Origin: Aporhodopirellula sallentina SM41
Lineage (GTDB): Bacteria > Planctomycetota > Planctomycetia > Pirellulales > Pirellulaceae
NCBI RefSeq assembly: GCF_000346505.1
Contig: NZ_ANOH01000050.1
Coordinates: 1 to 64,000 of the forward strand
Length of the DNA: 64,000 nt
Direction: 5' to 3'
In this document: one piece after another, positions 19,423 through 29,335 of the stretch
Layout of the letters: each line of letters starts with the position of its first letter
Numbering within the stretch: the stretch's first letter is position 1
Position numbers and translations under genes: made by a program
Notes under the pieces: model-generated
Seen by the model: only the letters and a program-made list of their open reading frames with translations
Database searches by the model: none
Told to the model about the DNA's origin: nothing

Positions 19423-20406
19423 ATGCCCGACGCCACGCCTGCAGAAACCGCACCATCGGTCCAAACGGCCCCGGGAGCGGCCATAAAACTATGGCAGAGC
19501 TTTCGCCGGATCGGCCTCTCCGTCGCAATCGCCTACGTGCTGATCTGTGTCGGCATGGTGATGATGGAAACGCGTCTCGTCTTCCCGGGTGCGTATCTCG
19601 CCGCGACACCTGAATTCGATGGCCCTCATTTCAGCACATCGGATCCGATCACCAACCGGATCGTGACGCTCGACTACCTCGCCGAAGACGAAATGAACCT
19701 CGAAGGCAGGCTGATCGTTCGCGACGACGCCGAGCGAGTCATCCTATTTCTGCACGGCAACGAAATTCGTGCCGCTGAAATGGACCACTGGACCTTGCGA
19801 CTTTCGGAACTCATGAATGCGACCGTGCTGACCGCCGAGTACCGCGGCTTTCAAGGGGAAGACTTCACACCGACCGAAACGACCTGCATCGCCGACGCGT
19901 ACTCCGCACTTAAAAAACTATCGACGATCACAAACACACCTCAAAAACAAGTCACCATCTACTCGCGTTCTCTCGGTGGCGGAATCGCCGGAGGACTCGT
20001 GGAGTTGCTTCAGAAAGAGGGCACACCGCCCGATTCGCTGATCCTTGATCGCACCTTTGACAGCACAGTCAGTGTCGGTGCCGATCGATTCGTATGGCTA
20101 CCGGTGCAATTGCTGATGCGAAACCGATTTGACACCGCATCGCGTCTTGCTGACTTTGAAGGTTGCGTCGTCCAGATCCACGGGACGCCTGACCGAATCG
20201 TTCCCATGAAAAACGGCAAACAGCTATTCGATTCGCTCCGGACACCACACAAATCATGGATCGAAGTTCCTGACATGTATCACAACGACAGGATCTCCGA
20301 CGCTACCTTGAAAGAGGCTTTGGCGGAACTCCAACGCCTCGAATCCGAGTTCGCTACGACGCGTACTGTTTCAACGACGGATCCCGAACCGGTTGATCCG
20401 AAATGA
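19423..20406 (+). CDS. Membrane-anchored alpha/beta hydrolase (S33/BEM46-like)
   Basis: After a short polar start, one TM helix (IGLSVAIAYVLICVGMVMM) anchors the protein, with the catalytic domain probably periplasmic. The fold is supported by the oxyanion region ILFLHGNEIRA, the elbow YSRSLGGG with the nucleophile serine, the acid in GTPDRIVP and the histidine in MYHNDRIS. I chose ATG 19423 (327 residues); the ORF could start at 19387. Relatives of this arrangement are annotated as serine aminopeptidase S33 or BEM46-like, with unknown substrates. The 3' end overlaps the convergent ABC permease gene by 53 bp. Confidence 0.82.
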   Translation: MPDATPAETAPSVQTAPGAAIKLWQSFRRIGLSVAIAYVLICVGMVMMETRLVFPGAYLAATPEFDGPHFSTSDPITNRIVTLDYLAEDEMNLEGRLIVRDDAERVILFLHGNEIRAAEMDHWTLRLSELMNATVLTAEYRGFQGEDFTPTETTCIADAYSALKKLSTITNTPQKQVTIYSRSLGGGIAGGLVELLQKEGTPPDSLILDRTFDSTVSVGADRFVWLPVQLLMRNRFDTASRLADFEGCVVQIHGTPDRIVPMKNGKQLFDSLRTPHKSWIEVPDMYHNDRISDATLKEALAELQRLESEFATTRTVSTTDPEPVDPK

Positions 20407-22723
20407 GTCGGTCGGCGAGGACGTCGTTGTTCTCCATCGCATCGAGATCGGCTGTGATCCGATACAACGCGATCAGACAGGCGACCGAAACAAACAACGC
20501 ACATCCGGTCCAAATCGGATGGTACTGCGGAGCCTGACTGACGGCATCGACCGTAATCAAATTCTGCAGCCCTGGAATCTTCAGGTCCGCGATCCGATTG
20601 AGTGACACCGACAACGCATTGTTGCCAAAGTGAATCAGGATCCCAGGCAGCACGCTGCCGGTGCGAAGCGCGACCCAACCGAGCAGCACACCCATGAAGG
20701 TTGCCGAGATCGATTGTTGCAAAACGCCGTGTGAAATTCCGAACATGAACGCGGTCACGAGAATCGCACGCACTGGGCTATTGTTTCGCACCAACCCGCC
20801 AAAGATGAATCCGCGGAACGCGAGTTCTTCACAGATCGCAGGCACAACCGCCATCAGCAAGATCACCGATAACCACGGTGCCGACGCAATGTGCTCGCCG
20901 AACGGTCGCATCGCCTCGAGAGCCTGAGGACTCAGCGGGTACATTTCACCGATGAAACCTGCGAGTTGCATGTAGATGGGGTGCAACATAAACGCGAGCA
21001 CGCAAACCAATGACCACACTCGCCAGTTAACGGCGTTGAGACGCAAACTCGTTTTCAACGACGTCGTCATCATCGTCGCCATCAAGAGCGTCGGTGCCAG
21101 GATCAAACCGAACTGCGGCAGGAATACCAATTTCGCGATACCACCGAACGTGTCCGGCATTTCCGTGACGGCGAGTTTTCCGAAAAACAACGCAACCAAG
21201 ATCACGGCACCACAACCGAACGCAATCGTCGGCGTAGCGGCCCGTTGTCGATCACGCCACAGGTGACGCATCCACGCACCGAGTTCCCACTGGTCGCCAT
21301 CGCCAAAGAGTACGGACTCGGATTCAAATTGGCGTTTCGCCCAACGAGTCGCCATGTACAAGCAAATCGAAGTCACGACGGCAACCATTGGTAAAAACGC
21401 GATTGCTTCGAAATGCTGACCCTCGACCAAACTACGTACCAACAGGAACATACCCGTGACCGGAATCAAGCTCGTTCCCAGGTTCAATGTTGTCCCGGGC
21501 AGCATCGGCAACAACACCAACGGCAGAGTCACCATCATCAACGGCATCAAGTAATACTGCCCCTCTTTGCTGCTGCGAGCCATCGCGGCCACGGCGAGTG
21601 CCAGGGCACTAAACAGGGCCGACAGCGGCACCAACGCGACCAACAACCACAACATTGGAATCAGCGGCGGAGCGCCCATTGATGTCCCACCAGGGCCAAC
21701 GCCGATCTGATTGAACACGAACGAACTGGTCACCAACATCGACGCTGCGTTCAAGATCGCCGTCATCATGCTGAACGTCATGACGGCTCCTAACTTGCCC
21801 CACACGATTTCTTCTCGCAGTGCGGGGCTGCACAGCAACGTCTCCAACGTACCGCGTTCTTTCTCACCGGCGACCAAATCGATCGCAGGATAAAATGCCC
21901 CTGTCATCGCCCAAACGAGCATGATGAAGGGCAGCAGTTTCGACCAAAACGCGGCTTCTCGCGTGCGTTCGGGTGCGATGTCACAATCTTCAATTTTGAA
22001 CGGGTCGAGCACCGACAATTCGACGCCCGCATCGGCGAGTCGGCTACGCACCCAAGTCCCACGCCAACGATTCAAGATCGAAACGGTGCGATCTTTCGCG
22101 ACCATCGACTGATCCGACGCGACGTTGTAGTAAACACCAACCGACGCAGCCTGAGCCTCGAGTTCCTCCACCGAGAGGTCACCGGCGTTCACACCCAGTG
22201 GTTGATTCACACAGACAACACAGTCGAACACCTGATCTCGCACCCATTGCTGAGCTCGTTCGGCGAGGTCACCGGAACGCGCCAGTTCCGAGGCACGGTA
22301 TGCAAAAACATCAATCGTCGACTCGGAATCCCAGAGAGTCTCGGGAAACCGGTATGGCGTCGTCTCACTGACACCGAGTGGGTGTACCCGCGATCCATCC
22401 AAATCGGGATCCTCTTCATCGGTCACGACCAATAGAGGAGAAACCAATCCGTCGGCGCCCGGCACCTGTGCATCTTCGGTCACGTGCTCGACACCGATCA
22501 CACATACCGAAATAGTATGTTGACGGGTGAACTGCGCGATCTGCAGCAACAACATCCCAACCAACGGATACAACAACATCGGCAACACGGCGATCGTGAA
22601 CAATGTCCGTCGGTCGCGAAGTTGGTCTCGCATTTCGCGAGCGTAGATCAGGGTAATGGCTCCCAAACGTGGGCGCCCGGCCCGCATCGCCGCTCGTCGT
22701 TTTTGTTTGGACGAAAGACTCAT
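20354..22723 (-). CDS. ABC-2 permease (NatB-like) fused to CPBP/CAAX-type intramembrane protease
   Basis: The 789-residue protein joins two membrane domains. Residues about 20-460 form an ABC-2 export permease of the NatB type, with a large extracytoplasmic loop (about 70-255) and the conserved [18 protein letters not shown] cytoplasmic segment (280-297). Residues about 500-780 are a CPBP (CAAX/Abi) protease with all active-site motifs: EExxxR at E632-E633-R637, FGISH with H665, and HFGNN with H698 and N701/N702. The start overlaps the stop of the ATPase gene by 4 bp, so together they make one exporter. The substrate is unknown. The fused protease may process the transported peptide or act on partner membrane proteins; this is inference. 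Confidence 0.9.
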   Translation of the reverse strand: MSLSSKQKRRAAMRAGRPRLGAITLIYAREMRDQLRDRRTLFTIAVLPMLLYPLVGMLLLQIAQFTRQHTISVCVIGVEHVTEDAQVPGADGLVSPLLVVTDEEDPDLDGSRVHPLGVSETTPYRFPETLWDSESTIDVFAYRASELARSGDLAERAQQWVRDQVFDCVVCVNQPLGVNAGDLSVEELEAQAASVGVYYNVASDQSMVAKDRTVSILNRWRGTWVRSRLADAGVELSVLDPFKIEDCDIAPERTREAAFWSKLLPFIMLVWAMTGAFYPAIDLVAGEKERGTLETLLCSPALREEIVWGKLGAVMTFSMMTAILNAASMLVTSSFVFNQIGVGPGGTSMGAPPLIPMLWLLVALVPLSALFSALALAVAAMARSSKEGQYYLMPLMMVTLPLVLLPMLPGTTLNLGTSLIPVTGMFLLVRSLVEGQHFEAIAFLPMVAVVTSICLYMATRWAKRQFESESVLFGDGDQWELGAWMRHLWRDRQRAATPTIAFGCGAVILVALFFGKLAVTEMPDTFGGIAKLVFLPQFGLILAPTLLMATMMTTSLKTSLRLNAVNWRVWSLVCVLAFMLHPIYMQLAGFIGEMYPLSPQALEAMRPFGEHIASAPWLSVILLMAVVPAICEELAFRGFIFGGLVRNNSPVRAILVTAFMFGISHGVLQQSISATFMGVLLGWVALRTGSVLPGILIHFGNNALSVSLNRIADLKIPGLQNLITVDAVSQAPQYHPIWTGCALFVSVACLIALYRITADLDAMENNDVLADRLISDQPVRDPSLKQYAS

Positions 22724-23508
22724 TGTACTACCCCCATCTCCAACGCGTAATCTTCAGTTGTTTGCACCGCATTTTCATGCGAACTGAGCAGGGAGAAAAA
22801 GAGTTCTTCGAAATCGGTTTCTTGATGCCGCTGGGTCAATTCGTCGAGTGTCCCTGAGTCGAGAATTCTTCCCTGGTGCATGATGGCGATTCGGTCGCAG
22901 AGTCTTTCGACTTCGCTCATGATGTGAGTGGAAAAGATCAGGCATTTGCCCGCCTCTCTCAGTTCGCGAATCACACCCAACAGGTTGCGTGCGACGAGAA
23001 CATCCAAACCGAGCGTCGCTTCGTCAAAAATCAACACGGGCGGGTCATGCACCAACGCGCGGGCGATCGAAACTTTCTGACGCATGCCCGTCGACATTTT
23101 TCCGCCGGGGACGTCACGGAACTCGTTCATTCGCAACTGTTCGAACAATTTTTCGAGCCGCGATTCGAGTATCGTCTTGCTCATGCCGTGCAACCGCCCG
23201 AAATATTCCACCATCTCCCACGCCGTCATACGGTCGTAGATCGCGGTGTTATTGCTCACAAAACCGATTCTTCGGCGAACCTCGGCTGGTTCGTGAGCGA
23301 CGTCGTAACCGTCAATTGTCGCGATCCCCGACGTGGGCCGGAGCACCGTTGAGAGGATTCGCAGCACAGTGGTCTTTCCCGCACCGTTAGGCCCTAACAA
23401 GCCAAAAATCTCTCCCGGTTGAACCGTAAAACTGACTCGATCGACGGCTCGGAACCTTCCTCGACGAAGGTCCTCATATGTTTTCGAAAGGTGCTGAACT
23501 TGAATCAT
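22720..23508 (-). CDS. ABC transporter ATP-binding protein (NatA-like)
   Basis: This is the cytoplasmic ATPase of the exporter. The 262 residues show Walker [11 protein letters not shown]-loop region RIGFVSNN, a signature motif that reads [18 protein letters not shown] (S-T-G-M instead of LSGGQ), Walker [13 protein letters not shown] and the H-loop [11 protein letters not shown]. In the usual DEPT/DEPA position this protein has DEAT. Such divergence is common in the DrrA/NatA group. The gene is the first of a two-gene operon and overlaps the permease/protease gene by 4 bp. Confidence 0.93.
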   Translation of the reverse strand: MIQVQHLSKTYEDLRRGRFRAVDRVSFTVQPGEIFGLLGPNGAGKTTVLRILSTVLRPTSGIATIDGYDVAHEPAEVRRRIGFVSNNTAIYDRMTAWEMVEYFGRLHGMSKTILESRLEKLFEQLRMNEFRDVPGGKMSTGMRQKVSIARALVHDPPVLIFDEATLGLDVLVARNLLGVIRELREAGKCLIFSTHIMSEVERLCDRIAIMHQGRILDSGTLDELTQRHQETDFEELFFSLLSSHENAVQTTEDYALEMGVVQ

Positions 23509-23769
23509 AGAAGCCGGCTGTGATCACGAATCGGCGGACAGATACGGTGGCGAACGGAGTACGCCCTGAGCAACCGTAAGCCGAAATCAGTGACAGTAAA
23601 TATTTTGTTGCTCGGACCTGCGCCCTGTTCCGATATGAATTGGGGCGGGAATCCGGTTGTAACAGTTGCGCCGAATGAACACCTCCCGATCGAATGCCAG
23701 ACGGCGTCAAAGGGTGCTATACTCGCAGCCCCGCCGGTCGATTTCACGTCCTACCAACCAGCCTTACTG

Positions 23770-25335
23770 ATGTCAGACACACCCTCCTCCAACGATGGTT
23801 CTAGCCCAACCACCGAATCGCCACAAACGCCTTCCAACGCGGCGACCGCCCCCCTTACTTCGTTGCAACCAAAGACCATCGTGGTTTTGCTTTCGGCGAT
23901 GATGTTCCTGCAGTTCTTTGCGTGGGGATCCTGGTTTGCGACCCTCTCGGCGGCGATGGACACACACCTTCTCGGCGCTTTCATCGGAGGAGCCTACGAG
24001 TCCGCTCCGATCGCAGCGATCTTTGCTCCGTTGTTTCTCGGCCTCGTTGCGGACCGATTCTTCTCATCGGAGAAGGTGATGGGGACGCTGATGCTGATCG
24101 GCGGAGCAATCATGCTTTTGATTCCTGGTACCGCGGACACCGCGTACCTGTTTGCGGTCGAATCCGCAAATGAGATGAAAGCGAATGGAACCTACGACGC
24201 CGCCGCGTTCCTGGCGTACCAATCCGAGGAGAACACAGCGGGCAAAACACTTGTATGGATGATCCTCGCCTACCTGTTGTGCTACATGCCAACACTCGGC
24301 CTCGGCAACACGATCGCCTTCACGCACATTCCCAGCCAAGATCAATTCCCGAAGATCCGCGTTTGGGGAACGATCGGTTGGATCGTTGCTGGTTTGACGC
24401 TCGGAATCTTGGGATGGTCGGCGTCGTACAACATTTTCTGGCTCGGCGCGGCGAGCTCGCTGGGCCTGGGCGTGTTGTGTTTCTTCTTGCCCAACACACC
24501 ACCGCCACTTCGTGGTCAACCGATGGACGTTCGATCGTTGTTGATGGTTGATGCGTTAAAACTGCTGGCCAATTGGAACTTCTTTGTCTTTGCGATCTGC
24601 TCCACATTGATTTGCATTCCACTGGCTTACTACTACGGAATGACGGCAACGTATCTCAATCAAACCGGGTTCGCCGAACCGGGGGCCACGATGACGATCG
24701 GACAAATGTCCGAAATTGTCTTCATGTTGTTGATCCCTTTTTTCTTCCGCCGACTCGGCGTGAAGATCATGATCTTGGTCGGAATGGCGTGTTGGTTCGT
24801 TCGCTACCTTCTGTTCGCATTTGGTGCTGCCGAACAAACGACCTGGATGCTGCTCCTCGCGGTGGCTTTGCACGGAATCTGTTATGACTTCTTCTTCGTG
24901 ACGGGGTTCATGTACACCGACGCGAAGGCCCCCAAAGCCATCCGCGGTCAAGCTCAGGCGTTGCTCGTCTTCCTGACCCAAGGGGTAGGAATGTTTTTTG
25001 GCTATCGCATCATGGCGGGCGGCAACTTGTTCGGATTCATTCCGCTGAATCTGACCTTCGGCACCTACGGCAACCAAGTCACCTCAGCACCGCAGTACGT
25101 CGAAGCATTGTCGGAAGCCCGAGGGGAGACGACCTCGTCATCTTTCCTGCAGACGTTCACGAAGATGTTCTCTCGCGAACTCCCTGAATCGCTCGACACA
25201 GCCATCCTGGCGGAAACGATGGCTCAGTGGAAAGATTTTTGGCTCTCTCCGGCAATCATGGCGGCCGCGATCTTCTTGCTATTCGCGGTTACGTTCTGGG
25301 ATCGATCGGGAACTGAGTCCGATAACGTGAACTAA
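23770..25335 (+). CDS. MFS transporter, nucleoside:H+ symporter-like (NupG family)
   Basis: The protein is an inner-membrane transporter with about 12 hydrophobic segments. Early residues (MMFLQFFAWGSWFATLSAAMD) and the stretch TLGLGNTIAFTHIPSQDQFPKIRVWGTIGWI are typical of the NupG/XapB nucleoside permease group in the major facilitator superfamily, and the PVC bacteria carry many such copies. The frame is open from 23590, but I chose ATG 23770 (MSDTPSSNDG, 521 residues) because the upstream part lacks family features. An insert between the last helices (about 425-480) is hydrophilic. The substrate cannot be deduced from sequence alone. Confidence 0.85.
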   Translation: MSDTPSSNDGSSPTTESPQTPSNAATAPLTSLQPKTIVVLLSAMMFLQFFAWGSWFATLSAAMDTHLLGAFIGGAYESAPIAAIFAPLFLGLVADRFFSSEKVMGTLMLIGGAIMLLIPGTADTAYLFAVESANEMKANGTYDAAAFLAYQSEENTAGKTLVWMILAYLLCYMPTLGLGNTIAFTHIPSQDQFPKIRVWGTIGWIVAGLTLGILGWSASYNIFWLGAASSLGLGVLCFFLPNTPPPLRGQPMDVRSLLMVDALKLLANWNFFVFAICSTLICIPLAYYYGMTATYLNQTGFAEPGATMTIGQMSEIVFMLLIPFFFRRLGVKIMILVGMACWFVRYLLFAFGAAEQTTWMLLLAVALHGICYDFFFVTGFMYTDAKAPKAIRGQAQALLVFLTQGVGMFFGYRIMAGGNLFGFIPLNLTFGTYGNQVTSAPQYVEALSEARGETTSSSFLQTFTKMFSRELPESLDTAILAETMAQWKDFWLSPAIMAAAIFLLFAVTFWDRSGTESDNVN

Positions 25336-25400
25336 CTCACCGCCGGGCGAGCGGGTACACTAAACGTCATCCACTCCGCCCTCCTACCTCCTGCACCACC

Positions 25401-28400
25401 TTGTCATTGCCACTGCGTATTGGGTTTGAGGCCCCCGAATATCTGCTCTGCCTCGTCGTGCTGCCTCTGATTTGGTATTGGGGGTGGCAACACCTAGGCG
25501 TTCTCGGGCCAGTACGCCGGTGGGTCGCGTTGACTGCGAGAACACTCGTTTGGGCAGGGATTGTCGCGGCACTCGCCGGGATTCAGTTGGTATGGACCAA
25601 CGACCGGATCACGGTGATGTACGTGCTCGACCAGAGCGAGAGCATTCCGGTCGCGAAACGCACCGCCATGTTGGACTATGTCATCGCGGCGGTCTCACAG
25701 CACCGAAACGATTCCCGTGGTGACCGCGCCGGTCTCATCGTTTTCGGACGCGATGCGTCAATCGAAATCCCGCCGTATGACGATGATGTCCCACCGATGC
25801 GGCGACTCGAGAGCCTCCTGGAACGCACCGACGCGACCAACCTCGAAGCGGCACTGAATCTCGCCCAAGCCTCGATGCCGGAGGACACCTCCCGACGCAT
25901 CGTCATCATCACCGACGGTAATGAGAACATCGGCCAAGCTCGCGCGATGGCGAGCCGAGTCACCGATGCAGGGATCGGAATCGACGTCGTGCCAGTTGTC
26001 ACCGAGGCCAGCGATGAGATTCTCGTCGAGAAGATCGACCTACCCTCGAACATCCGAAAAGGGCAACCGTTCGAAGCCAGAATCGTTATCGACCGACAAG
26101 GCGAGAGTCTCACCGAAGGCGCTTCGGATGCTCCAGACGACGATGACTCGAGCGGAACGGTCCGCGGTCGCCTGAGAGTCAAGCAGCAAGTCGCGGGGGA
26201 AGAGTCGCTGCTGCTCGAACAAACAATCGAGCTGGCTCCCGGCAAAAACGTTTTCCCGATGCGTCACACCATCGACCAACCGGCAGCCTACACGTACCAA
26301 GCCGAGTTCATTCCCGAATCCGAAGACGACGACGTCCTCACGCAGAACAACTCCGCGACCGGATACACCTACGTCCGTGGCAAAGGGCGGATACTGCTGA
26401 TTCACTCGCCCGGCAAACTCGACGACTTTGATTTACTGATCTCGGCTTTGCGTGATGCGAACATCGAGGTCGCCCCCATGTCGACCGATCGACTATTTGG
26501 TTCGATCGCCGAACTGCAACCATACGACGCGGTGATTCTCGGCGGCGTCCCTCGTGTCGATAGCGATAGCACCAACAAGATCACATCGTTCAGTGACGAT
26601 CAAATCGAGATGCTGGTCCGCAACACACAACAACTCGGTGCGGGCCTGTTGATGATCGGCGGTCCCGACGCACTCGGTGCCGGCGGATGGACCGGTACCG
26701 AAATCGAGAAAGCGATGCCGGTGGATTTTAAGATCCGCAACGCGAAAGTAAACGCAGTCGGCGCACTCGCTCTGATCATGCACGCCAGCGAAATGGCCCA
26801 AGGAAACTACTGGCAAAAGAAGATCGCCGAGGCCGCCATCAGACAACTCGGCGGGTCGGACCTCGCCGGCGTGTTGCACTGGTCCCCGAGCGGCGATCGA
26901 TGGTTGTGGGGTGGCTCAAAAGGCCTACTCGAAGTCGGCCCGAACCGAAAAGCCATGCTGGCGTCTCTCGGTCGCATGACGCCCGGAGACATGCCGGAAT
27001 TTGATCCCGCAATGCGGATGGCCGTTGCCGGTTTGGCACGAACGAGCGCGGCGATGAAACACTGCATCATCATTAGCGATGGCGACCCGAGCCCTCCTTC
27101 GGGCACCGTTATCAAAGCATTCAAAGACAACAACATCACCGTCAGCACCGTGGCGGTCGAGTCACACGGCACCACCGGCAGCACGCAACTGCGAAGAATC
27201 GCACAATCAACCGGAGGGAAATACTACGAGGTGAAATCAGGACGTGCGCTGCCGGCGATCTTTCAGCGTGAGGCTCGGCGCGTTTCGCGTCCGTTGGTTT
27301 TCGAACCTAATGGGGGAGCGATCCCCGAAATTGTCTTCCCCCACGTCGCCCTCGACGGCATCGACACGGCAATCCCACCGATCAGCGGATTCGTCATGAC
27401 ACAGACGAAATCCAGCCCGCTGGCGCAGGTCGTACTGCGTTCCCCCAAACCCGACACTCCGGAAAACGCAACCGTTTTGGCAACGTGGAATTACGGTCTC
27501 GGACGCTCCGCAGTATTGACGACGGACGCCGGAAATCGATGGGCCTCTCAGTGGGCACAGTGGCCGGGCTACGAGAAACTGCATTCCCAACTCGTCCGTT
27601 GGTTGATGCGGCCTACCGGCGACACCGGCCAATTCTCGCTCGCGACCAATGTGAAAGACGACCGCGTCGACGTCATCGTGACCGCCCTGACCGACGACGA
27701 TCAGTTCCTCAATTTTCTCGAAGTCGCCGGATCGGTGCTCGACCCGTCACTCGAACCGCTCCCGTTGCGAATGGAGCAGGTCGCACCGGGTCGCTATTCA
27801 GGCAGCTTCCCGATCGACCGAGCAGGAACCTACTTCGTCAACGTGTTGCCCGGATCGGGCAACGCACCACTGAGCACCGGGGTGACGGTTCCGTACAGCG
27901 ATGAGTTCCGCTACCGGCAATCCAACCAAGCTCTGATGGCACAGCTCGCGTCACTCCGACCACAAGACGGCCAACCCGGCGAGGTCACCTCACCGCTCGG
28001 CGAAGAAATCACCGACGAACTGCTCGCCAGCGATGCGTTCCGGGGCGGCTTGCCGCTGGCTCGTCGCATCCGAGACGCATGGCCATGGTTTGTCCTCATT
28101 GCCGCCGGACTTTTCTTCACCGACGTTCTCGTGCGGCGAGTCGCAATCCACTTCGGCTTCTTGAAAACCTGGTGGGATCAATGGACCGGCACAGGACAGC
28201 CTGAACTCGCGACCGTCGCCCGTCTCGATCAACTGAAAAAGCAGAAAGATGCGATCAGTGCCGCGGGTGCGAACCGCCGATCATCTACCCGTTTCGAACC
28301 GACGGATGTCCCGTCGGATTCAACGAGCAAGATCACGGATCCTCGCGACGAGATACCGACGAAGACTTCGCAAACGAATACCGGCACGAAACCAGGCGCA

Positions 28401-28475
28401 CCGGAGCAGAACACCGATGCGTCGAACTACACCGAACGGCTACTCGAAGCCAAACGACGGGCTCGAAAGAAATAG
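25401..28475 (+). CDS. Large membrane protein with von Willebrand A and GATase1-like domains
   Basis: Two N-terminal TM helices (about 14-30 and 44-62) precede a vWA domain with a full MIDAS: DQSES (77-81), the threonine in RTDATNLEAAL (about 150) and ITDGNENIG (about 175). A class-I glutamine amidotransferase-like region follows (about 330-480, ILLIHSPGKLDDFDLL, LMIGGPDALGAGGW), and a last TM helix (about 898-915) precedes a polar cytoplasmic tail. With 1,024 residues it matches the PVC proteins often annotated as glutamine amidotransferase or BatA-like. I see no catalytic Cys-His-Glu triad. The start is TTG with no strong ribosome binding site; an upstream start is excluded by stops. Function unknown, possibly surface or periplasmic protein assembly. 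Confidence 0.85.
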   Translation: MSLPLRIGFEAPEYLLCLVVLPLIWYWGWQHLGVLGPVRRWVALTARTLVWAGIVAALAGIQLVWTNDRITVMYVLDQSESIPVAKRTAMLDYVIAAVSQHRNDSRGDRAGLIVFGRDASIEIPPYDDDVPPMRRLESLLERTDATNLEAALNLAQASMPEDTSRRIVIITDGNENIGQARAMASRVTDAGIGIDVVPVVTEASDEILVEKIDLPSNIRKGQPFEARIVIDRQGESLTEGASDAPDDDDSSGTVRGRLRVKQQVAGEESLLLEQTIELAPGKNVFPMRHTIDQPAAYTYQAEFIPESEDDDVLTQNNSATGYTYVRGKGRILLIHSPGKLDDFDLLISALRDANIEVAPMSTDRLFGSIAELQPYDAVILGGVPRVDSDSTNKITSFSDDQIEMLVRNTQQLGAGLLMIGGPDALGAGGWTGTEIEKAMPVDFKIRNAKVNAVGALALIMHASEMAQGNYWQKKIAEAAIRQLGGSDLAGVLHWSPSGDRWLWGGSKGLLEVGPNRKAMLASLGRMTPGDMPEFDPAMRMAVAGLARTSAAMKHCIIISDGDPSPPSGTVIKAFKDNNITVSTVAVESHGTTGSTQLRRIAQSTGGKYYEVKSGRALPAIFQREARRVSRPLVFEPNGGAIPEIVFPHVALDGIDTAIPPISGFVMTQTKSSPLAQVVLRSPKPDTPENATVLATWNYGLGRSAVLTTDAGNRWASQWAQWPGYEKLHSQLVRWLMRPTGDTGQFSLATNVKDDRVDVIVTALTDDDQFLNFLEVAGSVLDPSLEPLPLRMEQVAPGRYSGSFPIDRAGTYFVNVLPGSGNAPLSTGVTVPYSDEFRYRQSNQALMAQLASLRPQDGQPGEVTSPLGEEITDELLASDAFRGGLPLARRIRDAWPWFVLIAAGLFFTDVLVRRVAIHFGFLKTWWDQWTGTGQPELATVARLDQLKKQKDAISAAGANRRSSTRFEPTDVPSDSTSKITDPRDEIPTKTSQTNTGTKPGAPEQNTDASNYTERLLEAKRRARKK

Positions 28476-28506
28476 CCGTCTTTCGCAACGAACCTCCGAC
28501 TCGGAC

Positions 28507-29223
28507 TCAGTCGTCTGAGTCATCCGCCGTGACGTCGCCTGCATCTCCCGCGTCCGCGGCATCTGCTGAATCGGCAGGAGGATCGTAGCCCTCTTCACCT
28601 TCAAACATCTCGTCGGCGCCGGGCATTTTCGGGTCCAACGGCGCCCGCTTGCGAAGTTTTCGTTGCAAGGAACGACGGTGGATTCCCAACCGGCGTGCCG
28701 CTTCGGAGATGTTGTTGTTGCAATCCGCGAGCACGCGATGAATGTGCTCCCACTCGTTTCGAGCGAGCGAGGGTGCGGGGAAAGCCAATCCGCCTTCGGG
28801 CACGAGAGGCTCTTCGCCACGAACAAACGCCGAGAGAATATCGTCCGCGTCAGCTGGCTTGCTCAAAAAGTTCACCGCGCCGGCGCGAACCGCATCGATC
28901 GAGGCCGGAATGCTGCCGAATCCCGACAACATAATGATTCGGCAATCGGGTTTGATCTGCAGCAGTTTCCGCAACAAGTCCAACCCGCTGCGCCCCGGCA
29001 TCCGCAGGTCCAACACCGCCAAGTCAGTCGGCGCGTGCGTGAAGACGCTCACAGCCTCGTCGAAATTCCCTGCCGTTCGAACTTCTAAACCGCGGCTCCG
29101 CATCGCCATGGCCAATCTTTCTCGTAACACCTCAGTGTCGTCGACGAGAAGAATCGATTTTGCCCCCACTGTTTCAGCGGTACATGCTTCGGAGGGGTCT
29201 GGATATTCAGATGAAAAGCTCAC
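28507..29223 (-). CDS. regA: Response regulator of the RegA/PrrA/ActR family with acidic tail
   Basis: The regulator pairs with the redox kinase encoded just upstream. Of 238 residues, 22-145 form a receiver domain with phosphoacceptor Asp72 in LDLRMPGRSG. A Fis-type helix-turn-helix follows (about 170-200, NNISEAARRLGIHRRSLQRK and LRKRAP), the near-invariant RegA motif. After it comes an acidic tail of about 40 residues (many D, A, E) that ordinary RegA proteins lack. In Proteobacteria RegA controls photosynthesis, nitrogen and hydrogen metabolism; the planctomycete targets are unknown. The gap to the kinase gene is 112 bp. Confidence 0.92.
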   Translation of the reverse strand: MSFSSEYPDPSEACTAETVGAKSILLVDDTEVLRERLAMAMRSRGLEVRTAGNFDEAVSVFTHAPTDLAVLDLRMPGRSGLDLLRKLLQIKPDCRIIMLSGFGSIPASIDAVRAGAVNFLSKPADADDILSAFVRGEEPLVPEGGLAFPAPSLARNEWEHIHRVLADCNNNISEAARRLGIHRRSLQRKLRKRAPLDPKMPGADEMFEGEEGYDPPADSADAADAGDAGDVTADDSDD

Positions 29224-29335
29224 AAGTCACGCCGCATGAAAAAGAAAGGAGAAGCAAACGCATGTGTTTAAAGCATCGTCATCACGGAACACTTTTTCAA
29301 CACCCCCAAACCGAGAACGGTCCAATCCGCCGAGA

